A stretch of 64,000 nt of DNA. Source: Methylobacterium sp. DB0501. Lineage in GTDB: Bacteria; Pseudomonadota; Alphaproteobacteria; Rhizobiales; Beijerinckiaceae. This document shows positions 1 to 7,197 of this stretch, piece after piece. Position 1 is the first letter of the stretch; each line of letters opens with the position of its first letter. Location of the stretch: NCBI RefSeq assembly GCF_011043735.1, contig NZ_JAAKGV010000015.1, positions 1 through 64,000 on the forward strand, written 5' to 3'. The notes below the pieces were generated by a model. That model worked only from the letters and a program-made list of their open reading frames with translations. It searched no databases and was not told the DNA's origin. The position numbers and the translations under genes are program-made.

Positions 1-522
1 CTGATCAAGGTGCCGGGGCTGATGGCCGAGGCGCTCAAGCGCGAGGACGAGATCGAGGTGCTGGCCCGCGAGATCGCCAAGGCGCGGGACGTTCTCTATC
101 TGGGCCGGGGCACGGCCTACCCGATGGCGCTGGAAGGCGCGCTGAAGCTGAAGGAGATCTCGTACATCCACGCCGAGGGCTACGCGGCGGGCGAGCTGAA
201 GCACGGGCCGATCGCGTTGATCGACGACGCGGTTCCGGTGATCGTGATCGCCCCGCACGATGCGACCTTCGAGAAGACCGTCTCGAACATGCAGGAGGTG
301 GCCGCACGCGGCGGCAGGATCGTGCTGATCGGTGACGCCCGCGGCGCCGACGCCGCCGGCCTCGACACGCTCGCGACCCTGATGATGCCGGATCTCGACC
401 CGGTGGTCGCGCCGATCGTCTACGCGGTGCCGGTGCAGCTGCTGGCCTACCACACCGCCGTGGTGCTCGGGAAAGACGTCGATCAGCCGCGCAACCTGGC
501 GAAGTCCGTCACGGTGGAGTGA
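1..522 (+). CDS. glmS: Glutamine-fructose-6-phosphate aminotransferase, C-terminal part
   Basis: The 173 visible residues are the second sugar isomerase (SIS) domain and C-terminal tail of glucosamine-6-phosphate synthase, which makes glucosamine-6-phosphate from fructose-6-phosphate and glutamine, the first step to UDP-GlcNAc and peptidoglycan. The recognisable core is the ALKLKEISYIHAEGY and GELKHGPIALI segments, which line the sugar-phosphate site, and the protein ends in the family-typical PRNLAKSVTVE. The frame is open to the window edge, so the glutaminase domain and first SIS domain lie upstream. The stop codon TGA is the start of a short sequence, TGATACGCTTTCCG, that recurs at the fabI 3' end. 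Confidence 0.96.
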   Translation: MIKVPGLMAEALKREDEIEVLAREIAKARDVLYLGRGTAYPMALEGALKLKEISYIHAEGYAAGELKHGPIALIDDAVPVIVIAPHDATFEKTVSNMQEVAARGGRIVLIGDARGADAAGLDTLATLMMPDLDPVVAPIVYAVPVQLLAYHTAVVLGKDVDQPRNLAKSVTVE

Positions 523-881
523 TACGCTTTCCGCATCGTGAAGGCGATTGCGGAGCGATCGCCCGGAACGCGTAGGACGCTCGTCCGCACCAGCCCTTCG
601 CGCGAGGAGAGCGCGCCGTCCCGGATCCGGGGCGGCGCGCTCTCGCGTTCGAGGGCGGCCTTTGCGGCCCGCCATGACCGCCGCCATGACCGCCCGCCAT
701 GACGGCGCCACGAATTCTTCCGATTCGCTCGATGTCATTTAGCCGGGATTAACCAAGGGGCCGTTCAATACGAAGGCTTAAGGTTGATCCTTTCCTAAAC
801 GGCCGAACTCACCGGCCCGTCGCGCTCACGCGTCGGCGGCCGGGCGGATCCGTGCGGGACTAGCCATCGAGTACAGGCCGC
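523..881. other. Intergenic region after glmS
   Basis: This 359-bp gap holds the hairpin at 607-644, then three close copies of the decamer CCGCCATGAC between 668 and 703. An AT-richer stretch at about 735-800 is the likely promoter zone of the gene starting at 882. No coding region is supported. Confidence 0.6.
607..644 (+). terminator. Hairpin downstream of glmS
   Basis: A perfect 12-bp stem (607-618 pairs with 633-644) encloses a 14-nt loop that is itself built on the palindrome CCCGGATCCGGG. It lies 85 bp after the glmS stop. There is no clear U-tract, so it may act as a terminator only weakly or serve to stabilise the 3' end. Confidence 0.5.
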
Positions 882-2036
882 ATGGACCTCGTCGCGTATT
901 CGTCCGGTCGCCTCGCCCCGGCCTCCATCCGTCGCCGCCGCCGCAACCGGCGGCTCCTCGGCATCGCCGCCGTGCTGGGCGGCATCGGCGCCGCCGCCGG
1001 TCTGTTGCCGCGGGCGGATGCCCCGCTGCGCCTGGCGGAGACCGAAAAGCCCGTCTCGCCCCAGCGCCTGGCCGCCGTGACCCCGGCCGAGCTCGGCTGG
1101 ATGCTCGCGCCGCAGGCGACGCTCGGGACCGATACGGCGGGCTTCGTCCGGGAGACGCTGCCCGCCGACGAGCGGCCGGTCGCCGCCGTCGCACCACTCG
1201 CCGGCAGCGACGCGGACCCGGCCCGAATCCCGGCACAAACCCCGGCCCCGGAGGCCTTGCGCCTCGCCGAGGCCGCACCGGCCGCCCTGGTGCCGCCGGG
1301 GCCCGGCCCGCTCGCCGCGGCGGTCCCGGCTCCCGTGCCGCTCGCTGCCATTCCCCTGCCGGTGCCGCGCCCGCCGGAGCTGCGCCCGACGCCGACCGTA
1401 CTGGCGACTCGGGCGCCGCGGCGCCCGGTCCAGGCGCTGGCTTCGACCCAGAGCGTGTTCAAGGCCGCGCTTCCGGAAGAGCCGTCGCTGTTCGACCGGA
1501 TCTTCGGGGGAGGGGGCGGGAGCGCCCCGTCGCAGACCCTGGCCTATGCCGCGCCGGGCGGTCTCGACCCCGCCCCGCGCCCGCGGCTGAGCGCCAGCCC
1601 CGGCATCGCGATCTACGACATCAGCGCCCGCACGGTGACGCTGCCGAGCGGCGAGTCGCTGGAGGCGCATTCGGGCCTCGGGCCGCACATGGACGACCCG
1701 CGCAACGTCCACCTGAAGATGCGTGGCGCCACGCCGCCTGGCACCTACGACCTCACCGAGCGCGAGGCCTTGTTCCACGGCGTGCGGGCGATCCGGCTCA
1801 ACCCGGTCGGCGGCAGCGGCGCCATCCACAACCGGGTCGGGCTGCTGGCTCACACCTACATGCTGGGCCCGAGCGGCGCCTCGAACGGCTGCGTCTCGTT
1901 CCGCAACTACGACCGCTTCCTGCAGGCCTTCCTGCGCGGCGAGGTGCGCCGCCTCGTCGTGGTGCCGGGCGCCGGGTTCGGCGACCTGCCGCGGATCGGG
2001 CGGGGCGGTCCGTCGGACCGCTCGACGAGAGGGTGA
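882..2036 (+). CDS. DUF2778 L,D-transpeptidase-like protein
   Basis: This 384-residue protein starts with a basic segment (RRRRRNRR) and a single hydrophobic helix at about residues 25-42. A long Pro/Ala-rich linker follows, and a compact domain starts at about residue 240. The domain carries the DUF2778 signature: His324 in GLLAHTYMLG and Cys337 in SNGCVSF, the expected catalytic pair of an L,D-transpeptidase-like fold. The topology suggests a membrane-anchored enzyme acting on periplasmic peptidoglycan. The same family includes the type VI effector Tlde1, but no secretion or immunity gene is near, so a housekeeping wall role is more likely. It is a single gene, tail to tail with the lytic transglycosylase at 2415. 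Confidence 0.75.
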   Translation: MDLVAYSSGRLAPASIRRRRRNRRLLGIAAVLGGIGAAAGLLPRADAPLRLAETEKPVSPQRLAAVTPAELGWMLAPQATLGTDTAGFVRETLPADERPVAAVAPLAGSDADPARIPAQTPAPEALRLAEAAPAALVPPGPGPLAAAVPAPVPLAAIPLPVPRPPELRPTPTVLATRAPRRPVQALASTQSVFKAALPEEPSLFDRIFGGGGGSAPSQTLAYAAPGGLDPAPRPRLSASPGIAIYDISARTVTLPSGESLEAHSGLGPHMDDPRNVHLKMRGATPPGTYDLTEREALFHGVRAIRLNPVGGSGAIHNRVGLLAHTYMLGPSGASNGCVSFRNYDRFLQAFLRGEVRRLVVVPGAGFGDLPRIGRGGPSDRSTRG

Positions 2037-2123
2037 TCTTTCGCCAGGCTCCAGTCTGGACGCACTGTCAGATCGACTGGAGCGGTCGATCCGGCATCCG
2101 CATCGGCACCCTTGCCTCGTCCT

Positions 2124-2153
2124 CCCGGAGCCGCGCAGCGGAAACCGGGATCC
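2124..2153 (+). repeat. Short GC-rich dispersed repeat, family 3, copy 1
   Basis: The sequence reads CCCGGAGCCGCGCAGCGGAA followed by ACCGGGATCC. It matches, with a few changes, the elements at 24603, 34446 (reverse) and 41313 (reverse). All lie in intergenic DNA near gene ends. Confidence 0.6.
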
Positions 2154-2187
2154 ATATACTCCGACGATGCAGGATGAAGCGGAGCGC

Positions 2188-2288
2188 TGGAGCCCTGCCC
2201 GATTGCAACGCGATCGGGCAGGGCTCCAGGTCTTCGGTTCTGCCGCATGTTCTGCGACGAACCGGTCTCCGCTTCGTCGAAAAATGCG
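2188..2288 (-). repeat. 100-bp hairpin repeat, family 1, copy 1
   Basis: One end is a perfect 16-bp stem (2188-2203 with 2213-2228, 9-nt loop). It is followed by a conserved tail containing TGCCGCATGTTCTGCGACGA and ACCGGTCTCCGCTTCGTCGA. The tail matches the copies at 16795-16899 (inverse orientation) and 21075-21168. Read on the minus strand it lies about 130 bp downstream of the lytic transglycosylase stop, the same gene-to-repeat orientation as the other copies. Confidence 0.75.
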
Positions 2289-2414
2289 CGAGTCGCCCCT
2301 TCCTCGATCCTCGGCGGTCATGGATCCCGGATCCTCGGCTTCGCCGAGCCTCGGGATCACGTGGAGGGCGCGGGTCCGGTTACCTCCGGGAGCCGCGCCC
2401 CCGGAGATCCCCAC

Positions 2415-3203
2415 TCACTCCCCGTCGATCTTCGCGCCGATGATCGCGATGGCGCGCTGGTAGACCGAGGCGGCGTTCCAGCCCTGAATCGCCCCGAAAT
2501 TCGGCTCGCCGGGCTGGTAGCCGGCGCCGGCGCGCCAGCCATGGGCCTTGAGGAAGTTTGCGGTCGAGTTCAGCGCCACCGACACGTTGTCGAGGCTGCC
2601 GCCGGTGCCGTAGTTCAGCACGTTCTTCGGCAGGAACTGGGTGTGGCCGACCTCGCCATGGGCGGCGCCACGGGTGTTCGGGCTCAGGATGCCACGGTCG
2701 ACGAGGGTCAGGGCGGCGTAGAGCTGGTCGGTGAAGTAGGCCGAGCGGCGGCAATCATAGGCCAGGGTCGCCACCGCCGAGAGGGTGTTGACGTTGCCCT
2801 TCACCGCGCCGAAGCCGGTCTCCATGCCCCAGATCGCCAGGAGCGGGCCCGGCGGCACGCCGTAGCGCTGCTCGATCGATTCGAACAGGGCCGCCTGCGA
2901 GCGCTTCAGTGCCCGGCCGCGGGCGACGATCGTCGCGGCGCCGCGCTTGGCCATGAACTGGTCGAGGGAGAGCTTGAAGCTCCTCTGGCCCCGGTCCGCC
3001 GCGATGGTGGGGCTGGAATACGAGGTCCCCGCCAGGGCCGAGAGGGCGGCCGGGCTGGCGCGCCCACGGGCCTCGTCGGCGAATTCCCGCTTCCAGGCCT
3101 CGAACCCGGCAGCCGAGTTGCCGCATTGCGCGGCCTCCGCCCCTCCGGCCAGCACCGCGAGGCCCGCGGCGATCAGGGCCCGCCCGTAACCGCTTCTGGT
3201 CAT
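2415..3203 (-). CDS. Lytic murein transglycosylase, MltB/SLT_2 type
   Basis: This is a 262-residue exported muramidase-like enzyme that cleaves the MurNAc-GlcNAc bond of peptidoglycan, forming 1,6-anhydro ends. The first 24 residues (ending GGAEA) form a Sec signal peptide, followed by a single Cys at 27 that is not in a lipobox. The catalytic glutamate is E128 in IWGMETGFGAVKGN. The segments GEVGHTQFLPKNVL and GWRAGAGYQ are typical of the SLT_2 domain. The C-terminal peptidoglycan-binding domain found in longer homologues is missing, so this is the short form. The start was chosen because a GGGAG ribosome site lies just upstream and the signal peptide follows directly; a longer open frame upstream looks non-coding. 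Confidence 0.88.
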   Translation of the reverse strand: MTRSGYGRALIAAGLAVLAGGAEAAQCGNSAAGFEAWKREFADEARGRASPAALSALAGTSYSSPTIAADRGQRSFKLSLDQFMAKRGAATIVARGRALKRSQAALFESIEQRYGVPPGPLLAIWGMETGFGAVKGNVNTLSAVATLAYDCRRSAYFTDQLYAALTLVDRGILSPNTRGAAHGEVGHTQFLPKNVLNYGTGGSLDNVSVALNSTANFLKAHGWRAGAGYQPGEPNFGAIQGWNAASVYQRAIAIIGAKIDGE

Positions 3204-3436
3204 CCCATACACTCCCTCGGAGCCGCGCCGCAGGCCTCGGGACCTCGGGCCGCCGCGGCTCCGTTCCTGGCAATCCATGCCTGCCCGACGGACGAGGCTA
3301 CACTCCCGGCCGTCTGCGGAATCTTTACGGCGGGATTGCAACTCGCCCGGTCCTCGCCTTCCGGGTGAAGACGTGGCCGGCATCGTCGAGGCTGGATGTA
3401 GGGCCGGGGAGGGAGGGTTGGGACCGAAAACCAGGC

Positions 3437-3458
3437 GGCGTGGCCTTCCGGCCACGCC
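3437..3458 (-). terminator. Terminator-like hairpin after the BKACE gene
   Basis: A 9-bp perfect stem (3437-3445 with 3450-3458) closes a TTCC/GGAA tetraloop. On the minus strand it is followed six bases later by TTTT (3427-3430). It lies about 30 bp past the stop of the gene at 3490 and is a plausible intrinsic terminator for the SDR-BKACE pair. Confidence 0.5.
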
Positions 3459-3489
3459 TCGTGTCGAGGCGATCGCCCGGCCTGAGGCC

Positions 3490-4368
3490 TCAGGCGGCGA
3501 GTCCGAAGATCGCCCGCGCCTCCGCCGGGCTCGCTGGCGCGCAATCGAGATGGGCGAGCAGGCTCACCGCCTTCTCGACCAGGGCCGCGTTGCTCGGCGC
3601 GAGTTCCCCGCGCGACAGGTACAGGTTGTCCTCGAGCCCGACCCGGACGTGGCCGCCGGCGGTAGCGGCGAGCGCCACCATCGGGAACTCGGCCCGGGAG
3701 ATGCCGAAGGCCGACCACACCGCGTCCTTGGGCAGGCGGTCGCGCATCTGCAGCAGGGTCTCGGGCGTCGCCGGCGCCCCCCACGGGATGCCGAGGCAGA
3801 TCTGGAACAGGGGCGGCGAGTCGAGATGGCCCTCCGCCAGGAGATGGCGGGCCAGCTCGATCTGGCCGAGGTCGAACACCTCCAGCTCGGGCTTCGCCCC
3901 GGCCTCGCGGATCAGCGCCCCCATCGCCCGCAGGTGGGCGGGCGTGTTCATGAAGGCGTGCTCGCCGAAATTCATCGTCGCCACGTCGAGGGTGCAGATC
4001 TCCGGCTTCAACGCCGCGACGTGCCGGGTGCGCGCCTCCGGCGAGGCCAGCGTGGTGCCGGGGCCCGCCACGGCCGGATCGGGATCGCCGGCGACGTAGC
4101 GCCCGCCGGCGCCGGTGGTGAGGTTGAGGATGACGTCGGCGTTCGCCTCGCGGATCCGCTCCACCACCTCGCGGTAGAGCGCGAGGTCCATGCTGGGTTT
4201 CGCCGTCTGCGGATCGCGGACGTGGATATGGACCACGGCGGCCCCCGCCGCGGCCGCTTCGAGTGCCGATTGCGCGATGGCCTGCGGGCTCACCGGCACC
4301 GCCGGGTTCTTGGACGGGGTATCGAACGAGCCGGTGAGGGCGCAGGTAATGACGGTCTTGCGAGACAT
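3490..4368 (-). CDS. Beta-keto acid cleavage enzyme (BKACE, DUF849)
   Basis: The 292-residue protein belongs to the BKACE family. These enzymes condense a beta-keto acid with acetyl-CoA to give acetoacetate and a new CoA ester; the founding member is 3-keto-5-aminohexanoate cleavage enzyme of lysine fermentation. The zinc-binding His47 and His49 in VVHIHVRD and the catalytic-site segment GLEDN (E246) are intact. Length is normal. It starts 11 bp after the stop of the SDR gene at 4380, so the two are co-transcribed. A strong AGGGAGGG ribosome site precedes the ATG. The pairing with a 3-hydroxyacyl-type dehydrogenase suggests oxidation of a hydroxy acid followed by cleavage of the keto product; the substrate cannot be read from sequence. 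Confidence 0.88.
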   Translation of the reverse strand: MSRKTVITCALTGSFDTPSKNPAVPVSPQAIAQSALEAAAAGAAVVHIHVRDPQTAKPSMDLALYREVVERIREANADVILNLTTGAGGRYVAGDPDPAVAGPGTTLASPEARTRHVAALKPEICTLDVATMNFGEHAFMNTPAHLRAMGALIREAGAKPELEVFDLGQIELARHLLAEGHLDSPPLFQICLGIPWGAPATPETLLQMRDRLPKDAVWSAFGISRAEFPMVALAATAGGHVRVGLEDNLYLSRGELAPSNAALVEKAVSLLAHLDCAPASPAEARAIFGLAA

Positions 4369-4379
4369 GGATCCCTCCC

Positions 4380-5138
4380 TCAGAGCATGCCGCCGTCGAC
4401 CACCAGGGTCTCGCCGGTGACGTAGGCCGCGCCGGCGGCGAGGAACAGCATCGCCTCGGCGATGTCTTCGGGGCGCGCCATGCGGGCGAGCAGGGTGCGC
4501 GCGACCGATTCGGCCTTGCGCTCGGCCGGCCAGGTCGCGGTCCACGGCGTCTCGACGAGGCCCGGGGCCACGGCGTTGACCCGCACCTCCGGGGCGAGCG
4601 CCCGGGCGAGGCTGCGGGTGAGGTTCACCAGACCCGCCTTGCTCGCCGAGTAGGCGATGCTGGAGCCGCGCCGCCCGAGCCCGGCCACCGAGGCGGTGTT
4701 GACGATGGCACCCTTGGCCTGGCGGAGCGCCGGGGCGGCCGCATGCGCGCAGCGATAGGGGCCGATCAGGTTCGTCGAAAGGATCGTCTGCCAGAACTCC
4801 TCGGTCATCGCGTCGAGGTCGGTGAACTCGATCGGCACGGTCGAGGCCGGGGTGCCGGCATTGTTGATGAGGATGTCGAGGCCGCCGAGGGCGTCGATCC
4901 CGCGCGCCACCATGGCCTCGGCCTCGCCCGGCACCGACACGGTGCCGGCGAGCGCCCGGACCTTCAGCCCCTCGGCGGAGAGCCGCGCGGCGGCGTCCGC
5001 CCCGCGGGCATCCTCGGCGAGGTGGTTCAGCATCACCTCGGCGCCGCACCGGGCGAACAGCGTGACGGCGGCGAGCCCGATCCCCGAGGCGCCGCCGGTG
5101 ACGAGCACCCGGCGCCCGTCCAACTTCGCACTGATCAT
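4380..5138 (-). CDS. SDR family NAD(P)-dependent oxidoreductase
   Basis: This is a 252-residue classical short-chain dehydrogenase. It shows the cofactor motif TGGASGIG (14-21), NNAG (92-95), and the catalytic Ser150, Tyr163 and Lys167 in YSASK. The C-terminus YVTGETLVVDGGML is typical of the 3-oxoacyl-ACP reductase/3-hydroxybutyrate dehydrogenase branch. It leads a two-gene operon with the BKACE enzyme and probably makes its keto acid substrate by oxidising a hydroxy acid. The chosen start is an ATG with AGGGTGG upstream; a GTG twelve bases earlier is possible. Longer open sequence upstream is not family-like. Confidence 0.85.
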   Translation of the reverse strand: MISAKLDGRRVLVTGGASGIGLAAVTLFARCGAEVMLNHLAEDARGADAAARLSAEGLKVRALAGTVSVPGEAEAMVARGIDALGGLDILINNAGTPASTVPIEFTDLDAMTEEFWQTILSTNLIGPYRCAHAAAPALRQAKGAIVNTASVAGLGRRGSSIAYSASKAGLVNLTRSLARALAPEVRVNAVAPGLVETPWTATWPAERKAESVARTLLARMARPEDIAEAMLFLAAGAAYVTGETLVVDGGML

Positions 5139-5487
5139 CGACGTTTCCACCCTGCGAAATGTTGTTTCGCGGGAGAGTGGCGGGACGGCGCGAGCTTGTC
5201 CAGCTTGGCGCATGCATGGGGGTGCGCTGCCCGCGCGGCTCGACGGGGGCGGGGGGCATGGCATGATCGCGGGTCGGCAGGAGACGGTCGCTGCCTGCGA
5301 GCGGGCGTGTCCCCGAACGCGAAATATCCGTCCCGTTCGCAACCTCAACTCGAGGTGCAGCCGAAAGCAGCCTCGAAGGAGGGATCCGGAGATCGCAGGA
5401 AGTCCTGAGGTGCCGGCCGATCCTCGGTCGGCACCTCAGGACGAGGCGAGCGGGTGGGAGGACGAGGGCGGTGAACCGAACCGCCTC
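5139..5487. other. Intergenic region between asparaginase and SDR genes
   Basis: The 349 bp hold the promoter region of the SDR-BKACE operon and the strong hairpin at 5402-5442 that follows the asparaginase gene. No open frame here resembles a known protein. Confidence 0.6.
5402..5442 (-). terminator. Hairpin downstream of asparaginase
   Basis: A perfect 14-bp stem (5402-5415 with 5429-5442) with a 13-nt loop lies 45 bp after the asparaginase stop on the minus strand. There is no U-run, so termination strength is uncertain. Confidence 0.55.
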
Positions 5488-6612
5488 TCAATACTCCCAG
5501 AAGATCCGCTGCAGCTCCTTGGTATCGTTGGTCCTGGTCAGGGCGACCGCCGCCAGGATCTTGGCCTTCTGCGGGTTCAGGTCGTGGGCGACGACCCAGT
5601 CGTACTGGTCGTCGGGCTGCTCGGCGTTGCGCAGCACGAAGCCGTCGCCGACGCGCGAGGAGCGGATGACGATCGTGCCCTTGGCGCGCAGGTCCTTGAG
5701 GGTATCGACGGCGTAGCCCGCCACCGAGCCGTTGCCGGTGCCGGCATGGACGATCGCCTTGGCGCCGCCCTGCACGGCGGCGGTGTAGGCGGCCGGGTTC
5801 ATGTTGCCCGAGCCGTAGACGATGGCGACCTCCGGCAGCGTGTCGATCGTGTCGATGTCGAACTCGGAGGTGGTGCCGTGGCGCTTCACGGGGGCGCGGA
5901 ACCAGTAGGTCTTGCCCTCGACCACCATGCCGAGCGGGCCCCACTGACTGGTGAAGGCGCTCGGCTTGATGTTGACGCGCTTCGTCACGTCGCGGCCGGA
6001 CTGGATCTCGTCGTTCATCGTCACCAGCACGCCCTTGCCCTTCGAGGCCGGGCTCGCCGCGGTGGCGACCGCATCGGCGAGGTTGAGCGCGCCGTCGGCC
6101 GAGATCGCCGTGGAGGGCCGCATCGAGCCGACGACCACGATCGGCTTGTCGCTCTTCACGACGAGACCGAGGAAGAGCGCGGTCTCCTCCAGGGTGTCGG
6201 TGCCGTGGGTGACGACCACGCCGTCGACGTCGTCCTGCTTCAGGAGAGCCGAGACGCGCTTGGCGAGCTGTACCAGCTGGGCGTTGGTGAAGCTCTCGGA
6301 GGCGATCTGGAACACCTGCTCGCCGCGGACGTTCGCCAGCTCGCCGAGCGACGGCACGGCGGCGATCAGCTTGTCCACCGGCACCTTGGCGGCCTGATAG
6401 GTGGCGCTGTTGCTGGCGTCGGCGCCGGCCCCGGCGATGGTGCCGCCGGTGGCGAGGATCACCACGTTGGCCTTGCGGGCGGCGGCCGGCGCGGTGGTCG
6501 CGGTGGCCGGCATCTCGCGGGCGACGGCGCCGGCGAGCGGCAGGCCGGCGAGCACCAGGGCCGCCAGGGCGGGCGCAAGGACGGGCAGGCAGGCAGGACG
6601 ACGGGAGCGCAT
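5488..6612 (-). CDS. ansB: Periplasmic type II L-asparaginase
   Basis: The 374-residue precursor hydrolyses asparagine to aspartate and ammonia. A signal peptide covers roughly residues 1-31, so it acts in the periplasm and is assigned to the high-affinity type II class. The first catalytic threonine is T58 in ILATGGTIAG. The second Thr-Asp pair is in VVTHGTDTLEET, and the catalytic lysine region and the C-terminal dimer motif (RTNDTKELQRIFWEY) are present. Length matches the family. It is a single gene. A GGACC/GAGG region precedes the ATG. The enzyme would let the cell use external asparagine as a nitrogen source. Confidence 0.93.
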   Translation of the reverse strand: MRSRRPACLPVLAPALAALVLAGLPLAGAVAREMPATATTAPAAARKANVVILATGGTIAGAGADASNSATYQAAKVPVDKLIAAVPSLGELANVRGEQVFQIASESFTNAQLVQLAKRVSALLKQDDVDGVVVTHGTDTLEETALFLGLVVKSDKPIVVVGSMRPSTAISADGALNLADAVATAASPASKGKGVLVTMNDEIQSGRDVTKRVNIKPSAFTSQWGPLGMVVEGKTYWFRAPVKRHGTTSEFDIDTIDTLPEVAIVYGSGNMNPAAYTAAVQGGAKAIVHAGTGNGSVAGYAVDTLKDLRAKGTIVIRSSRVGDGFVLRNAEQPDDQYDWVVAHDLNPQKAKILAAVALTRTNDTKELQRIFWEY

Positions 6613-6730
6613 GGTCGGGTCCTCGTGAGGAGGGAATCGGGCGCCAGAGCGGGTAGCAGCCTCGGCCGTTTCCCGCCAGCCGGGCGCCCGATGCCGCAGC
6701 GGCGCCGACGAGGACCGAATGGCGGAGCCG

Positions 6731-6755
6731 GCAACTTTTCGCAGAATCGGGCGTT
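6731..6755 (+). promoter_or_regulatory. Candidate EcfG-type stress promoter
   Basis: GCAAC at 6731-6735, 16 bases, then CGTT at 6752-6755. It differs by one base from the alphaproteobacterial general stress (EcfG) consensus GGAAC-N16/17-CGTT. It lies 70 bp before the DUF3606 gene. Confidence 0.4.
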
Positions 6756-6824
6756 CTTAAAATACGCGACGCCGAGCGTCCCGCGCCAGCGGATACTGGT
6801 CAGCCCTGCTTTTAGGAAATCATC

Positions 6825-7010
6825 ATGTCCGAGCCTCAGGACATTCTCAAGCCGCGCTTCACGCAGCATATCGATATCCATTGTCCCGACGACCGCGCCT
6901 ACTGGGCCGGACAGTTCGGGGTGAGCGGCGACGAGCTGCGGGATGCCGTAAAGATGGTCGGTTCGCGCGTCACCACGGTGGCGGCTCACCTCGGCCGCCA
7001 GGCGGCGTAA
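6825..7010 (+). CDS. Small DUF3606 domain protein
   Basis: This 61-residue protein matches the DUF3606 pattern along its whole length: an N-terminal DIHCPDD, the aromatic YWAGQFGVS, ELRDAVKMVG and a C-terminal VAAHLGRQA. The predicted helices resemble a small DNA-associated or helix-turn-helix fold, but the biochemical function is unknown. A good AGGAAAT ribosome site precedes the ATG. Such proteins are common in alphaproteobacteria and often stress-induced; a possible EcfG promoter at 6731 fits that. It is monocistronic, closed by the terminator at 7032-7064. Confidence 0.85.
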   Translation: MSEPQDILKPRFTQHIDIHCPDDRAYWAGQFGVSGDELRDAVKMVGSRVTTVAAHLGRQAA

Positions 7011-7031
7011 CCGCAGACGACTTGCCGTGAG

Positions 7032-7064
7032 CGCCGCGGGCCGGAGACGGTCCGCGGCGTTTTT
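7032..7064 (+). terminator. Rho-independent terminator of the DUF3606 gene
   Basis: The stem 7032-7042 pairs with 7049-7059 (11 bp with one G-T pair, loop of six bases). It is followed at once by TTTTT. This is the clearest intrinsic terminator in the window. Confidence 0.85.
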
Positions 7065-7197
7065 CATGCCCACTCCATGTCGGTCGCGTCACGATCCGGG
7101 GCGCCCTCGGCGTCGTCCCGGGGTCACGACTTCATCGATCCTCGGGACGACATTGCGGGTGTCGGAACCGCCGCGTCACACGCCGTAAACGGCCTCT

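Larger units (their letters stand above)
2037..2414. other. Convergent intergenic region carrying two repeats
   Basis: The 378 bp between two convergent genes hold a copy of the short GC-rich repeat at 2124-2153 and a copy of the 100-bp hairpin repeat at 2188-2288. A further GC-rich inverted segment lies at about 2330-2361. Nothing in it looks coding. Confidence 0.6.

Noticed and set aside
882..2036. A type VI effector-immunity pair
   Set aside because: DUF2778 occurs in Tlde1 effectors, but no immunity-like gene, Vgr, Hcp or PAAR gene is nearby, and the protein has a membrane anchor.
795..2414. A 539-codon minus-strand frame opposite the DUF2778 gene
   Set aside because: Composition is Arg/Gly/Ala-rich without motifs, and the plus-strand frame encodes a clear signal-anchor and DUF2778 domain.
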